Below, one piece after another: positions 7,576 to 17,289 of a stretch of DNA of 45,526 bases. Source of the DNA: Peribacillus huizhouensis. Lineage in GTDB: Bacteria; Bacillota; Bacilli; Bacillales; DSM-1321. Position numbers and translations under genes: made by a program. The DNA lies in contig NZ_JACJHX010000022.1 in assembly GCF_014138605.1 (NCBI RefSeq), forward strand, positions 1 to 45,526. The letters are read 5' to 3'. Positions within the stretch are counted from its first letter, which is position 1; each line of letters starts with the position of its first letter. The notes under the pieces are model-generated. The model saw only the letters and a program-made list of their open reading frames with translations, had not been told where the DNA came from and searched no databases.

Positions 7576-8448
7576 TTATTTTCGATTTGAAGAATAGGTC
7601 CAGCCATCTTCTTGATAGACTTTATCTTCTTTCATTAGTTTCCCAAGTGCGCGTTTGAAAGCACCTTTGCTTAAGCCAAAATGGAATTTTACATCTTCCG
7701 GCAATGTTTTATCACCATATGGCATTGCTCCACCACGATTTAATAAATATTTATAAATAACAGCTGCGTCTTCTTCCATTTTATCTTGTTTGAAAGGTAA
7801 AAGGGATACATTTAACGTCCCATCCTCTTTCCGATCAATAACTCGCCCTTCCACATGCTCACCTAGTCGAGGTTCTTCTACTCGTTCTGTTTCATGGATA
7901 AAGCAACGATACCCTTCTTGTGAGATGAAAAATGAACCAACCAATAATAAACGGTATACGTTTCCTTTAACCGAAGCGTTACGAATTCCTTTTAGCGGGG
8001 CTTCAACTGACGTTTCCTGCATCACATCTTCTGTCGCAAGTTTTCCTAATAATCTTTCATGTCTGTCGGTTTTTAGTGAAATATACAAGGCATCTCCCAC
8101 TTTTGGCCATAAATGACGTAAATTCGGTAGATCATCAACTGAAACCAAAATATCTTTACTAATACCGATATTTACAAATACGCCCATTTCTTTTTTTACG
8201 CTGACAACCTCAGCCCAGCCATAGGAATCAAAGCGTACTTCAGGGATTTTCATTGTTGCGGTCAAGCGCCCCGTTTTATCTAGATATACAAACACTTTTA
8301 CTTTATCACCAATTGAAATTTGTGAATCAGATTGGATTTCACTGTTAGGGAGAAGTATACTATCCATCCCATCACCCATAAAATAACCATACTCAGCTTC
8401 TCGTTCTACTTCTAATTTGATGGCTATTCCAGCCTGTATTTTACTCAT
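7576..8448 (-). CDS. cvfB: CvfB/YitL-family S1 RNA-binding protein
   Basis: A 290-residue cytoplasmic RNA-binding protein with S1-like beta-barrel modules and a C-terminal winged helix. Typical stretches are PNSEIQSDSQISIGDKVKVFVYLD in the first module, SYGWAEVVSVKKEMGVFVNIG in the second, a third module ending RKEDGTLNVSLLPF, and the C-terminal YGDKTLPEDVKFHFGLSK with GRALGKLMKEDKV-like end. CvfB in Staphylococcus affects virulence gene expression, and YitL is the Bacillus counterpart. Length agrees with the family. GGAGGT precedes the ATG by seven bases. Apparently monocistronic. Confidence 0.9.
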   Translation of the reverse strand: MSKIQAGIAIKLEVEREAEYGYFMGDGMDSILLPNSEIQSDSQISIGDKVKVFVYLDKTGRLTATMKIPEVRFDSYGWAEVVSVKKEMGVFVNIGISKDILVSVDDLPNLRHLWPKVGDALYISLKTDRHERLLGKLATEDVMQETSVEAPLKGIRNASVKGNVYRLLLVGSFFISQEGYRCFIHETERVEEPRLGEHVEGRVIDRKEDGTLNVSLLPFKQDKMEEDAAVIYKYLLNRGGAMPYGDKTLPEDVKFHFGLSKGAFKRALGKLMKEDKVYQEDGWTYSSNRK

Positions 8449-8645
8449 CTTTATACCTCCTGAAGCATATCACTACATGTACTTCTAATATTGTACCCGT
8501 TTTTATTATTTAGCGTATGTAAAAAAGAATAATTAATGTCGTCCACTAAATTCGAATGACCGTATACAGCATAAGTAGCTATGCTTCTATTCTGTTTGCC
8601 ATATTTGAATCTATCATTTTTCGAAAGAATTGTATATGTTAAATT

Positions 8646-8691
8646 AAAAAAACATCGTTGGGCATATGATCTAAAGCCCAACGATGAAAAA
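8646..8691. terminator. Bidirectional terminator after capA
   Basis: CATCGTTGGGC/GCCCAACGATG, an 11-base-pair perfect stem with T tracts on both strands. It lies about 100 bases past the capA stop. Confidence 0.75.
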
Positions 8692-8785
8692 GGTTCAGGT
8701 CCTCAATTTGCATTACCATATGAAGGTGGCGGTGCGGGACTAATTTTGCGAAGCCCCGCTCCTTTTCCACAGAAAAAGGTCGGAA

Positions 8786-9967
8786 TTACTGCAAGTAACT
8801 CACGGCTCCTTTTTCATCAATCTTAATATTATAAGAAAGCTGATTAAGCTTTGATATAATCGCTTGGTTAAAGTTTTCGTCCATGAATTGAGGTTGTCCT
8901 TTGACAATTTTCGCAGGCTTGAGCGAAGAAGAAATTTCTCCATTATCCAAGGTAACTTGGACAATCATCGTTTCTGAACCTTTTTTTGAAGCAGATTCTG
9001 TGAAGATGAAATTACCAAGACTATAATATATTGGACACCCTTTGTACTCTTCAATCCCCATCAATGAATGGCTGTGGGAACCAATAACGGCAGAAGCACC
9101 TGCATCAATGAATGCTTTCCCCATTTCTCGAGCATAGCTTTCCGGGTAATCTTGCCTTTCTCTATTCCAATGAATCATCACCATCAGATAATCCGACTGC
9201 TCAGCTGCTTTCTTTACATAGGACATCATCGGTTCATTTTGATAGCCACTTGCAATGCCAGGTTGATCCCCTTTTGCTGCCCAGGAGACCTCAGGCAGAA
9301 CCCTACTTATCCCTATAATTGCAATTTTCTTACCATTCACTTCCTTATAATAGGCAGAAAAAGCCTCCTCTTCGTTATTCCCTGCACCTGTATAGGCAAT
9401 ATTGTACGATTTTAAATGATCAAATGTATCACGTAATGCGTCGATTCCATAATCTAGTGTATGATTATTTGCCAAGGAAACGACATCAACACCTGAGTTG
9501 ACTACTCCTTGCAATGTCTTTGGATCCGATCGAAAGGTAAACTGCTTATCAGCTGGGATACCGCGTGTTGAGACAGATGTTTCAAGATTAATTGCCGTAA
9601 TATCAGAGTTCCGGAGCGATTCGCCAACTTGTATAAATGGGTAATCTACTCCATATGCATCTATTAATTCCCCTACACTTCGATCTAATAAAACATCTCC
9701 GGTAAACGTTACTGTGATTGGTTTATGCATTTCCGATTGCTCGCGCTTATGTACGTCCGGTTCTTTTTCTAGAAAAGAGGATTCTGGAACTTTCTTAACA
9801 GCAACTTTCGTAACCTGGTTTTCTTTTGCAGAAAAAGCCGGTACAACCTGTTTTTCCATCGATTGCAGCTGAAAAAGATAGAATGCAACACTAATAAATA
9901 GACAGACAGATACTAATAATGTCGTTTGAATAAGCAGTTTCCTTGTACTACGAGTTATTCTACCCAT
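8786..9967 (-). CDS. CapA family protein (PGA_cap metallophosphatase-like)
   Basis: A 393-residue membrane-anchored protein with an N-terminal transmembrane helix (residues 11-32) and an extracellular CapA/PGA_cap domain of the calcineurin-like fold from about residue 84. Motifs seen: VTFTGDVLLDRSVG (first metal motif), AINLETSVS, VVSLANNHTLDYG, MVMIHWNRER, VIGSHSHSLMGIEEY and YYSLGNFIFT. CapA of the polyglutamate capsule system belongs here, but no capB or capC lies nearby, so this is the stand-alone type whose substrate is unknown. GGAGAAGG lies five bases before the ATG. Own promoter at 10007-10034. Confidence 0.88.
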   Translation of the reverse strand: MGRITRSTRKLLIQTTLLVSVCLFISVAFYLFQLQSMEKQVVPAFSAKENQVTKVAVKKVPESSFLEKEPDVHKREQSEMHKPITVTFTGDVLLDRSVGELIDAYGVDYPFIQVGESLRNSDITAINLETSVSTRGIPADKQFTFRSDPKTLQGVVNSGVDVVSLANNHTLDYGIDALRDTFDHLKSYNIAYTGAGNNEEEAFSAYYKEVNGKKIAIIGISRVLPEVSWAAKGDQPGIASGYQNEPMMSYVKKAAEQSDYLMVMIHWNRERQDYPESYAREMGKAFIDAGASAVIGSHSHSLMGIEEYKGCPIYYSLGNFIFTESASKKGSETMIVQVTLDNGEISSSLKPAKIVKGQPQFMDENFNQAIISKLNQLSYNIKIDEKGAVSYLQ

Positions 9968-10006
9968 ATACCTTCTCCGTTCCTATTTTATAGACTTTAT
10001 CTATCT

Positions 10007-10034
10007 ATTATACCAAAACTGGTAATTCTGTTAA
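10007..10034 (-). promoter_or_regulatory. SigA-type promoter of capA-like gene
   Basis: On the minus strand TTAACA, 16 bases, TATAAT, with an extended -10 TGG directly before it. About 40 bases upstream of the ATG. Confidence 0.7.
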
Positions 10035-10101
10035 ACCCATCCAGGCGTTCCTACTAAAGATTTCAACATCACCTACATCTATCACAATAAATGTAAATTG
10101 A

Positions 10102-12966
10102 TTATTCAGGCACTAAGATTTGACCTTGTTTCCCATTACTTAACAAAGTGTGCATAATCACTTTGGAAAGTTGACTTGGCTGGTAAGGCTTTACAAGATA
10201 TTCTTGAGCACCTAAAGAATAACCTAGTTCTTTTTCATCTAGAGCTGTTGAAACAAAAATCGGTATATGTTGGAATCGTTCATTTCCCTTTAATTCTTTC
10301 ATAATACTCCAGCCATCCATTTCATCTTCTTCAAGTAGAATATCTAGAACAATGGCGTCTGGGACAGCTGTTTTCATTTGCTCAAACGCTTGACTTCCAC
10401 TGCTAAAGTAACTAACATGGAATCCGCTATCAAGTAATTCAAGTTTTAAAAGTTCAGCTAAACTTAAATCATCTTCAATGACAATGATATTGTAATTCAA
10501 ATCTGATGAGATTCCTTCCGCTTGTTTCGTTAGCTCTCTTGTTATCACTCTTGGAAATTCAAGTTTAAAGACACTTCCCTTTCCGTATACAGATTCGACG
10601 AGTATTTTTCCACCACTAGCTTTTACAATTTCTTCAACAATTGCTAGTCCAAGCCCAGTTCCGCCAATTCTTCTGTGATCCGAATTGTCTACTCGATAAA
10701 ACTTTTGGAATAAATGTGGAATAGCGTCATTAGGAATACCCAATCCTTCATCCTCAATTTCGATGAATACGGATTCAAGGTTCTCACTTATTCTTACTGT
10801 AATATTTCCCCCATTTGGCGAGTATTTTATTGAATTGCTAAGAAGATTCGTAAACACTTGTTCAAGCTTAGATTTATCGCCAAAAACAATGGACTGATGT
10901 ATATCCGATTTAAGCGCAAAATGATGAAGGGTCGTATTCACTTTTTGGTGCTCGATTGCCGTTTCGATAATTGGATATAAATCCACATATTTCTTCTCAT
11001 ATGTTTGCTTACCTGACTCCATTCTTTGAACATCAAGGAAATCGTTAATTAATAGAGTTAACCGATTTGCTTCATTATAAATCGTCTGCAAATATTTCAT
11101 TTTTCTTTCTGGCTTTAATTCTTTATTTAATAGAAGTTCCGTAAAACCTAGGACACTTGCTAGAGGAGTCCGTAATTCATGACTCACTGTGCTTACAAAT
11201 TCAGATTTCATTTGATCAACTTCGTATTCTTTCGTTATATCACGATGGACAAGCATTGTTCTTAGTGTATCATCCCCATGATAGATCGTTTTCGCATACA
11301 CCTTAATTATTTGTTTTGTATCCTTTTTACAATAAACAAATGATTGCTCATCTTCTGCATTTACGGCTGATTCAATGACTTTTTTCAAATCGACGAGGAA
11401 TTTATCCCCTTCAATTTGCTCAGCCATAAGCGAGCTCCATTGCGTCCATGTCAATCCTATCCAACCATTTATTAATGTTTTTTGATTAAAGATGGTATTT
11501 AGACGCTGATTTACTTGAATCGTTTTACCATCTTGATCAATCAACTGAATTCCTTCTTGAACTGCATTTAAAATATCTTGATTTAAATTACGATTACTCT
11601 CCGTTTCTTCATACATCCTGATTGTTTCAAGAGAAATTGCAATTTGTCTGGCTAAGGCTTCATATTCACTTAAATCCTTGTCTGAGAAATTGTGACCATA
11701 TCGGCTGAACACCATGATTGCTTCAACTTTATCCAAAGATGATAGAACGGGTAAATACAAATCATAACAATAGTTTATATTCTCATGATATCCTTTTTCT
11801 GCAATTTCTTGTTCCCGTTTCAAGGTGAATGCTTGCTTTGTCTCAAACAGACGCTGTACCAACCCTATATCCATAAAACGAATAAATCGATCGATACCTT
11901 TTTGTGTTAGACCAAAGGCGGCATAAGCGTCTTCTTCTACTAGTTTAATGATACCTCGATCTGCACCAATCAACTTACACATGTTTTGAACAACACTTTG
12001 CAGAACTTCTTTTTTATTTAAGGTACTAGAAATACTATGAATTAATTCATTTCTTCTAGAGAGTTTTTGCTCATGTGATCTAAGACTTTCTAACGTGGCT
12101 TCAAGTTCATGCTGCTGTGCATGTAATTCATCTTGTTGGGCGATTAACTCTTCATTTTGAGCAACTAATCCCTGTTCTTTTTCCTGAATACTTTCAACCA
12201 TCTTCTGGAAAGCAACAGATAGCGTACCTAATTCGTCTTTTCTCTTAGGATCCACATGAATAATCGCTTCTCTACCAGCGGCAATTTCATTTGCGGCAAA
12301 TGAGAAGTCAATCAGTGGTTTGCCAATATTTCTAAAAATCATTCGAATAATATATTGGACGAACAATAAGAAGAGAACAATAAAACCAATAAAGATCAGC
12401 TGTAAATTTGATTGATTTTTACTAAGTTCGACTACATTCTTCGCTAACTGATTATCAAGCGCTGAGCTTATGGCCTTCGTATCTTTTAGAAACCGCTCCA
12501 CTTTCATGGTAGTCTCTGTATTTGCTATATCAAGAATTTCAGTATGATTACCATTTTCATAATTGGTAATCATATTTGGCAACACATCACCAAAATAATA
12601 ATCTGAAAACTCAACCATTTCTCGGAAATTGGATATATCAGAAATAGTCACACTATCCCGTTCTAGTTCTGAAATTAACGCTCTTATCCCCTTTTCTTTG
12701 CCTCTTGCACGCTCCATCAATTGTTGGTTATTCAATGCAACATATCCTCTAATATCTAAAAAAACTGCGTTATATTCATCATAAATCGCATTAATCGTTT
12801 TCCGTTTTTCAACGAGGACCTTGCGATTCTCGATATATTGATGATTTAAGTTTTGTTGAAGAAAAAACAAAAGGGCAGTACCTAAAAGACCAAATATAAA
12901 ACAAGCACTGATGAGTAAAATAACCTGTCTGGACAGGCTGTTCCGAAAATAATTACTAAGCCTCAT
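10102..12966 (-). CDS. Hybrid sensor histidine kinase (TM-HAMP-GAF-PAS-HisKA-HATPase-REC)
   Basis: 954 residues. TM helix 1 (about 14-35), extracytoplasmic helical sensor (about 36-185), TM helix 2 (about 189-212), HAMP, a Q/E-rich coiled coil (NEELIAQQDELHAQQHE), GAF (about 320-445), PAS (about 462-575), HisKA with phospho-acceptor in VSHELRTPLAS (about 593), N box NLLSNSIKYS, G boxes DEGLGIP and GGTGLGLAI, then a C-terminal receiver with phospho-site VLDILLEED (about 870) and the K of LVKPYQP. Its start overlaps the stop of the receiver gene by 11 bases, so the two are translationally coupled. With the upstream Hpt-GGDEF protein it has all parts for a multi-step phosphorelay. The signal is unknown. 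Confidence 0.93.
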   Translation of the reverse strand: MRLSNYFRNSLSRQVILLISACFIFGLLGTALLFFLQQNLNHQYIENRKVLVEKRKTINAIYDEYNAVFLDIRGYVALNNQQLMERARGKEKGIRALISELERDSVTISDISNFREMVEFSDYYFGDVLPNMITNYENGNHTEILDIANTETTMKVERFLKDTKAISSALDNQLAKNVVELSKNQSNLQLIFIGFIVLFLLFVQYIIRMIFRNIGKPLIDFSFAANEIAAGREAIIHVDPKRKDELGTLSVAFQKMVESIQEKEQGLVAQNEELIAQQDELHAQQHELEATLESLRSHEQKLSRRNELIHSISSTLNKKEVLQSVVQNMCKLIGADRGIIKLVEEDAYAAFGLTQKGIDRFIRFMDIGLVQRLFETKQAFTLKREQEIAEKGYHENINYCYDLYLPVLSSLDKVEAIMVFSRYGHNFSDKDLSEYEALARQIAISLETIRMYEETESNRNLNQDILNAVQEGIQLIDQDGKTIQVNQRLNTIFNQKTLINGWIGLTWTQWSSLMAEQIEGDKFLVDLKKVIESAVNAEDEQSFVYCKKDTKQIIKVYAKTIYHGDDTLRTMLVHRDITKEYEVDQMKSEFVSTVSHELRTPLASVLGFTELLLNKELKPERKMKYLQTIYNEANRLTLLINDFLDVQRMESGKQTYEKKYVDLYPIIETAIEHQKVNTTLHHFALKSDIHQSIVFGDKSKLEQVFTNLLSNSIKYSPNGGNITVRISENLESVFIEIEDEGLGIPNDAIPHLFQKFYRVDNSDHRRIGGTGLGLAIVEEIVKASGGKILVESVYGKGSVFKLEFPRVITRELTKQAEGISSDLNYNIIVIEDDLSLAELLKLELLDSGFHVSYFSSGSQAFEQMKTAVPDAIVLDILLEEDEMDGWSIMKELKGNERFQHIPIFVSTALDEKELGYSLGAQEYLVKPYQPSQLSKVIMHTLLSNGKQGQILVPE

Positions 12967-13324
12967 TTACAATTTCCTCAATTTTCTCTAAAAGTTTAAG
13001 AGGACTGAATGGTTTTTCCATAAAATAGTCCGCACCTGCTAACAGAATTCTTTCTTGTTCATAGGCTTGACTTTTTGCTGAAAGCATCAAAATTTTCGAA
13101 TGTCCCAGTGTTTCGCCTGCCTTAATTTTTTCAATTAGCTCAAGACCTGTATATACCGGCATCATATAATCAAGAATTACAAGATCATATTTTTCCATTT
13201 TCAAATAATCAAGTGCTTCTTGGCCATCAGCCGCTTCGTCAACGATAAAATCTTCATCCTCAAGCGTGTCAACAATTAACATCCGTAACACCGCTTCATC
13301 TTCTGCCAATAAAATCCGTTTCAT
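12956..13324 (-). CDS. Stand-alone response regulator receiver
   Basis: A 122-residue single REC domain without an output domain. Acidic pocket EDE near the N-terminus (LLAEDEAVLR), phospho-acceptor in LVILDYMMP, switch residue in MLSAKSQ and the lysine in MEKPFSP. The start is the ATG at 13324 with AAGGAGG seven bases upstream; a longer frame to 13378 covers this site. Single-domain receivers act as phosphate shuttles or by protein contact (CheY/Spo0F-like). Coupled to the hybrid kinase by an 11-base overlap. Confidence 0.92.
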   Translation of the reverse strand: MKRILLAEDEAVLRMLIVDTLEDEDFIVDEAADGQEALDYLKMEKYDLVILDYMMPVYTGLELIEKIKAGETLGHSKILMLSAKSQAYEQERILLAGADYFMEKPFSPLKLLEKIEEIVNEA

Positions 13325-13475
13325 GTTTTTCCTCCTTGAATAAAATGAGTAGAAATCGAAAATAGCTGAATCACTCACATTATTTTTCTATCATATTCAT
13401 ACTTGTAAGTGATCTTCTAATAACACCCATTCTATATAGATCGGATTTTTTATCATTTTTTCTAGCTTATCTGCA

Positions 13476-15092
13476 TTATTTTTCTCGTTTTAGTAAACGT
13501 TCAATTCGCGCCTGAAGTTCAGGCACTGAGAAAGGTTTTGTAACATAATCATCTGCACCAAGCTTCAATGCTTGAGCAATATTTTCTTTGCTCTTTCGTC
13601 CAGTCAGCATTAATACCGAGAATTGGTTTGCATAAGGACCAGACTTCACTTTTTGTAAGACCTCAAGTCCATCCATGATTGGCATGACTCCATCAACAAT
13701 CAAAAAATGATCCCGACCGTCATCTGCCCTTCCCGATTCAAAAAATAAAGGTCCATTTTCAAAGACCGCAATATTCAGTTCTAAATGACCCATGTCAATC
13801 GATTCGATTATTTTGTAGAGCATGGTTCGAATAATGATATCATCGTCAATGACTGACACATTGAGTACATTCTTTTTGTAAAAAAGGGACCTTCCAGAAG
13901 TTTCCACCCTCGCTCTCCCTAAACGCTTTGCCTCGTATAAAGCGTGATCTGCATACTTAAACGCTTCTTCAGGAGTTACGAATTCATCATCAACCGTATA
14001 TAATCCAGCAGAAAATGTGACGGTAAAACTCTTCTCTTTATATATAAACACTTTTTGGGAAAATTCATGAATAAGTTCCGTCAGCCTTTGTTGAGCATCT
14101 ATATTCTTGGTTCCTGGAAATATAATGACAAACTCTTCTCCCCCATACCTGAAAATTAAATCAGAACTTCTAATGGATCTTTTAATAAATTGGGCAAATT
14201 CATTTAGCACTCTATCCCCAAACAAATGTCCGTATGTATCATTCACTTGCTTAAAGTAATCAATATCTACCACGCTGATTGAGAATGCCTGTTTCGACCG
14301 TTTATATTCTTGAAAATATCGCGGAAGCGTTTCTTCCAAAAATCTTCTATTATAGATTTGAGTTAATTCATCTATTAAGACCGATTGATCAAACATTTTC
14401 TTCCTTTGTATATGTCGTTCTATCTTCACAATGAACTCTTCAATATCAATTGGCTTACCGATAAAGTCATCTGCACCAGATTGATAAGCTTTTATTCTTG
14501 TTTGCTTGTCATTTTGTATACTTATTATCATCTTAGGAATGAAATACTTTTCATTATGAGTCTGTATATCTTCTAAAACGTGAAAGCCGTCTTTCATAGG
14601 TAAATGTATATCTAGAATTAAAAGATCAGGCTGCATTTCGAAATATTGATTAACCGCTTTTTCAGGATCAGTATTTGTTATCACCATCCAACCTTTTTCT
14701 TCAAGCATATCTTTAAGTAGAATTAACATGGACACATCATCATCAATTATCTGGATTAGCGGTGCATTCGAAGGTCGGATTGTACTAGTTTTTATTGTTA
14801 TATGTTTAAAATTTTCATATTCATAAGTTAACTCCATTAAATCAAATAAAAAGTTTCTTAGCTCATCAAGCTCCCAAACTTTATGGCTATTTTCATCAAG
14901 GTCCAAAAGAAGCCGATCAGATACTTGCATCAGACCGCCAAGCTGAATGGTTCCAGCAGTTCCTTTGATGGAATGTAGAAAACGATAGACGTCTCTTTGA
15001 GGAATTCCTTCATTTTCTTTAGGTTCAAACCAATTCGTTAAAACCTTCTTTGTATTTTGTATTAAATGATTCTTATATTTTTCCAAATTCAC
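13476..15092 (-). CDS. Hpt-REC-GGDEF-REC diguanylate cyclase
   Basis: 538 residues. N-terminal Hpt domain with phospho-histidine in FLHSIKGTAGTI (H40), first receiver (about 112-232, DIHLPMKDG), GGDEF domain (about 245-405) with intact active site RYGGEEF near 316 and an I-site RSSD five residues before it, then a second receiver (about 413-535, IVDGVMPIMDG, VTKPFS). It should make cyclic di-GMP with product inhibition. The start is GTG (GTGAATTTG) with TAGGGGG upstream; no better ATG. It is followed after 151 bases by the receiver and hybrid kinase genes on the same strand. The central position of the cyclase between two receivers plus an Hpt is unusual. Confidence 0.93.
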   Translation of the reverse strand: MNLEKYKNHLIQNTKKVLTNWFEPKENEGIPQRDVYRFLHSIKGTAGTIQLGGLMQVSDRLLLDLDENSHKVWELDELRNFLFDLMELTYEYENFKHITIKTSTIRPSNAPLIQIIDDDVSMLILLKDMLEEKGWMVITNTDPEKAVNQYFEMQPDLLILDIHLPMKDGFHVLEDIQTHNEKYFIPKMIISIQNDKQTRIKAYQSGADDFIGKPIDIEEFIVKIERHIQRKKMFDQSVLIDELTQIYNRRFLEETLPRYFQEYKRSKQAFSISVVDIDYFKQVNDTYGHLFGDRVLNEFAQFIKRSIRSSDLIFRYGGEEFVIIFPGTKNIDAQQRLTELIHEFSQKVFIYKEKSFTVTFSAGLYTVDDEFVTPEEAFKYADHALYEAKRLGRARVETSGRSLFYKKNVLNVSVIDDDIIIRTMLYKIIESIDMGHLELNIAVFENGPLFFESGRADDGRDHFLIVDGVMPIMDGLEVLQKVKSGPYANQFSVLMLTGRKSKENIAQALKLGADDYVTKPFSVPELQARIERLLKREK

Positions 15093-15474
15093 AAATATCC
15101 CCCTATTACAAACTTACCTTCATCATAATACAATCCACTCACATTACATAGAAATTTTTCTGAGGTAAAGAGCGGGGCTACTCACGATCAGCTCCGCACC
15201 ACAACCTTCATTAGGTTATTTTAGTAGTTAGTTTAGGTGGGTAAGTTACTGGAATACTTTTCATTGTATTCATAATAGGTTTTGGAGTCGCATTAATACT
15301 CTTATAATGAGGAGACCTCTTATTGAGATCTTTGCGCTTCTTAACATTTCAACTGTTTAACAGTCATGCTTAAACAAAAGGGCTCCACTTCTATCGTTTG
15401 TGTTCTACAAACGATAGAAGTGGAGCCCCAACATGTATCCCTTTTGATTTACAGTCGTTATAGTATTACTCTAT
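15093..15474. other. Intergenic with symporter terminator
   Basis: Contains the promoter region of the GGDEF gene (not resolved), a weak hairpin GAGCGGGGCT/AGCTCCGC near 15170-15198 and the strong terminator at 15380-15428. No gene seen. Confidence 0.55.
15380..15428 (-). terminator. Strong terminator of the ureide transport operon
   Basis: A 22-base-pair perfect stem (arms 15380-15401 and 15407-15428, beginning GGGCTCCACTTC) with a five-base loop. On the minus strand it is followed by TTTTGTTT. It ends the operon running from the IclR gene through the symporter. Confidence 0.9.
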
Positions 15475-16962
15475 TTAACTCGTTAACTTTATATCGCTTT
15501 TATTTCCATTGGTTCTATCATTGATACTAGTATTTTTTGTAAGTGAACTTATAATAAACATTACCAAAATATTAGCAGCAAGAGCGATTATGCCAATATT
15601 CAAATCTTGAATGACACTTGGAAGCGATGGAAATAACATAGCCATTGTCGTTTTAGTAAATGTGATATAGATAACAATCGCTACACCTACCAGCATTCCG
15701 AATCCAGCACCATATTTAGTAATTCCATTATTCTTTCTTAAACTTAAATACAACGATGGAGCCATTTGGGTAATTAAACTAAATGATGTCAAATATAAAG
15801 TGGCTAATGTGCTACTTTCACTCATAGAGAAAAATGCACATACTATTGATAATAATATAACAAATCCTTTTGCCGAGAGCGCTTTGCTTTTATCAGAAAC
15901 CCCTGGCTTTAAAGGTTCTATTACGTTGGTCGTAATCATTGTAGCTGCTGACATTAACATCATTGATCCAGGAACTAGTGTTGCAAGCAATCCTGTTGCA
16001 CCTATAATTCCGACAAACCATGGATCAAACGACTTCATTGAAAGTTCTAACAATGCAAAGTCACCGTTTTCTAAGCCTGGAAGCTGGACAATTGCTGTAA
16101 ATCCAACGAAGTAAACAAATAGTACCATAATAGCGTATATCGGTAGCAATACTGCATTTAAACGAAATGCTTTTGCATTTTTAGACGCAAATACTGTTGG
16201 TGCAACATGAGGCCACATGAAATACGCAAAGGAACTAATTGCAACAGTTGAGATAAACCATGAAACGCTCAACCCTTTCTCAGGAAGGGTTAACGCTTGA
16301 GGCTTAACCTCACTAACCGCTTGGAACAGCCCTTGAAAACTTCCGTGATAATGCAATGGTAAATAAATTCCCAAAAATAAGATAACGAAGAATATTAAGA
16401 AATCTTTAATTGTAGAGGTCCACGCCGATCCATGGATTCCTGAAACCATTACATAACCTAATAGTGCAATCATCCCTACCCAAATGGCTACATTTGATGA
16501 AATAGCACCATATGATGTTGCTGCAACTAAAATCCCCATTGATTTAAACAGTATCGTGATATACGGAATCAGTGCCACTACACCAACTATTGCAACAAAT
16601 ACGCCAAGCCCTGTACTGTTATATTTCTTGGAGAAGAATTGCGATTGAGATACTACATTGTTTTCTTTCGCATATTTCCAAATGACTGGTAATAGCCAAT
16701 AGGATGTTATTGTTCCTAAAGCAGTGAAAGCTAATAAATAAAAGGCTGCTGCACCATTATTAAATGCTAATCCACTCGTTCCTAGCAACGTAAAAACGGA
16801 ATAAGTTTCACCAGCTAACAGGAGGAATACAAATACCCCGCCAAAACCCCGGCCGCCAATTGCCCATTGTTCCATACTCATATCTTTCCCACGTTTGGCT
16901 AAAAGCCCCATAACAATACTTATAATTAAAAATAGTGTGATAATTAACAATGCTATATTCAT
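15475..16962 (-). CDS. Sodium:solute symporter family permease
   Basis: A 495-residue permease with about 13 hydrophobic segments, of the SSS family: N-terminal helix, AIGGRGFGGVFVFLLLAGETYSVF motif region and GLAFNNGAAAFYLLA. Related to the B. subtilis YhjB type, which also has a DUF3311 partner. Its start overlaps the stop of the DUF3311 gene by four bases (ATGA). Being last in the operon with allantoinase, it likely imports allantoin or another ureide with sodium; substrate is inferred from context only. Confidence 0.9.
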   Translation of the reverse strand: MNIALLIITLFLIISIVMGLLAKRGKDMSMEQWAIGGRGFGGVFVFLLLAGETYSVFTLLGTSGLAFNNGAAAFYLLAFTALGTITSYWLLPVIWKYAKENNVVSQSQFFSKKYNSTGLGVFVAIVGVVALIPYITILFKSMGILVAATSYGAISSNVAIWVGMIALLGYVMVSGIHGSAWTSTIKDFLIFFVILFLGIYLPLHYHGSFQGLFQAVSEVKPQALTLPEKGLSVSWFISTVAISSFAYFMWPHVAPTVFASKNAKAFRLNAVLLPIYAIMVLFVYFVGFTAIVQLPGLENGDFALLELSMKSFDPWFVGIIGATGLLATLVPGSMMLMSAATMITTNVIEPLKPGVSDKSKALSAKGFVILLSIVCAFFSMSESSTLATLYLTSFSLITQMAPSLYLSLRKNNGITKYGAGFGMLVGVAIVIYITFTKTTMAMLFPSLPSVIQDLNIGIIALAANILVMFIISSLTKNTSINDRTNGNKSDIKLTS

Positions 16963-17156
16963 TCTTCATTCTCCTTATTAAGAGGATCCAAACGATAAAT
17001 AACGAACATAATCACTGAGCATGATAATGCCCAAAATATGATCCAAAATAAGAAAAACGGTAAACCTAATACATAAGGTTCGACTTTGTTTACAAAAGGA
17101 GCTCCACCTAATATTGCAATAAAGGGTAATATCGCTAGCAAATAGTATAATTTCAT
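16959..17156 (-). CDS. DUF3311 small membrane partner of symporter (YhjC-like)
   Basis: 65 residues with two transmembrane helices (YYLLAILPFIAILGGAPFVN and the segment around LPFFLFWIIFWALSCSVIMF) and a charged tail RLDPLNKENEE. DUF3311 proteins are regularly encoded directly before an SSS permease, as here with a four-base overlap. The start MKLYYLL is chosen because GGTGA lies just upstream; the frame could extend to 17192. Probably a small accessory subunit. Confidence 0.88.
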   Translation of the reverse strand: MKLYYLLAILPFIAILGGAPFVNKVEPYVLGLPFFLFWIIFWALSCSVIMFVIYRLDPLNKENEE

Positions 17157-17225
17157 ATCTTCACCATGCCTTTCAAATGTTTTAAAGTACATCCTATTAC
17201 TTGATTAAACATTTATGGAAATCAG

Positions 17226-17246
17226 ATGGGGTTCTTCCCCATCTAA
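17226..17246. terminator. Intercistronic hairpin between allB and DUF3311 gene
   Basis: AGATGGGG/CCCCATCT, an eight-base stem with a four-base loop and no T tract. More likely an mRNA-processing or attenuation hairpin than a full terminator. Confidence 0.5.
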
Positions 17247-17289
17247 TTGGAAGCTCCTACCTAAAGTAGCACGGACTTCACCTTAATAC

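Noticed and set aside
8581..8826. Plus-strand 81-residue frame near the capA end
   Set aside because: It runs through the bidirectional terminator and into the end of capA, and no ribosome binding site is seen.
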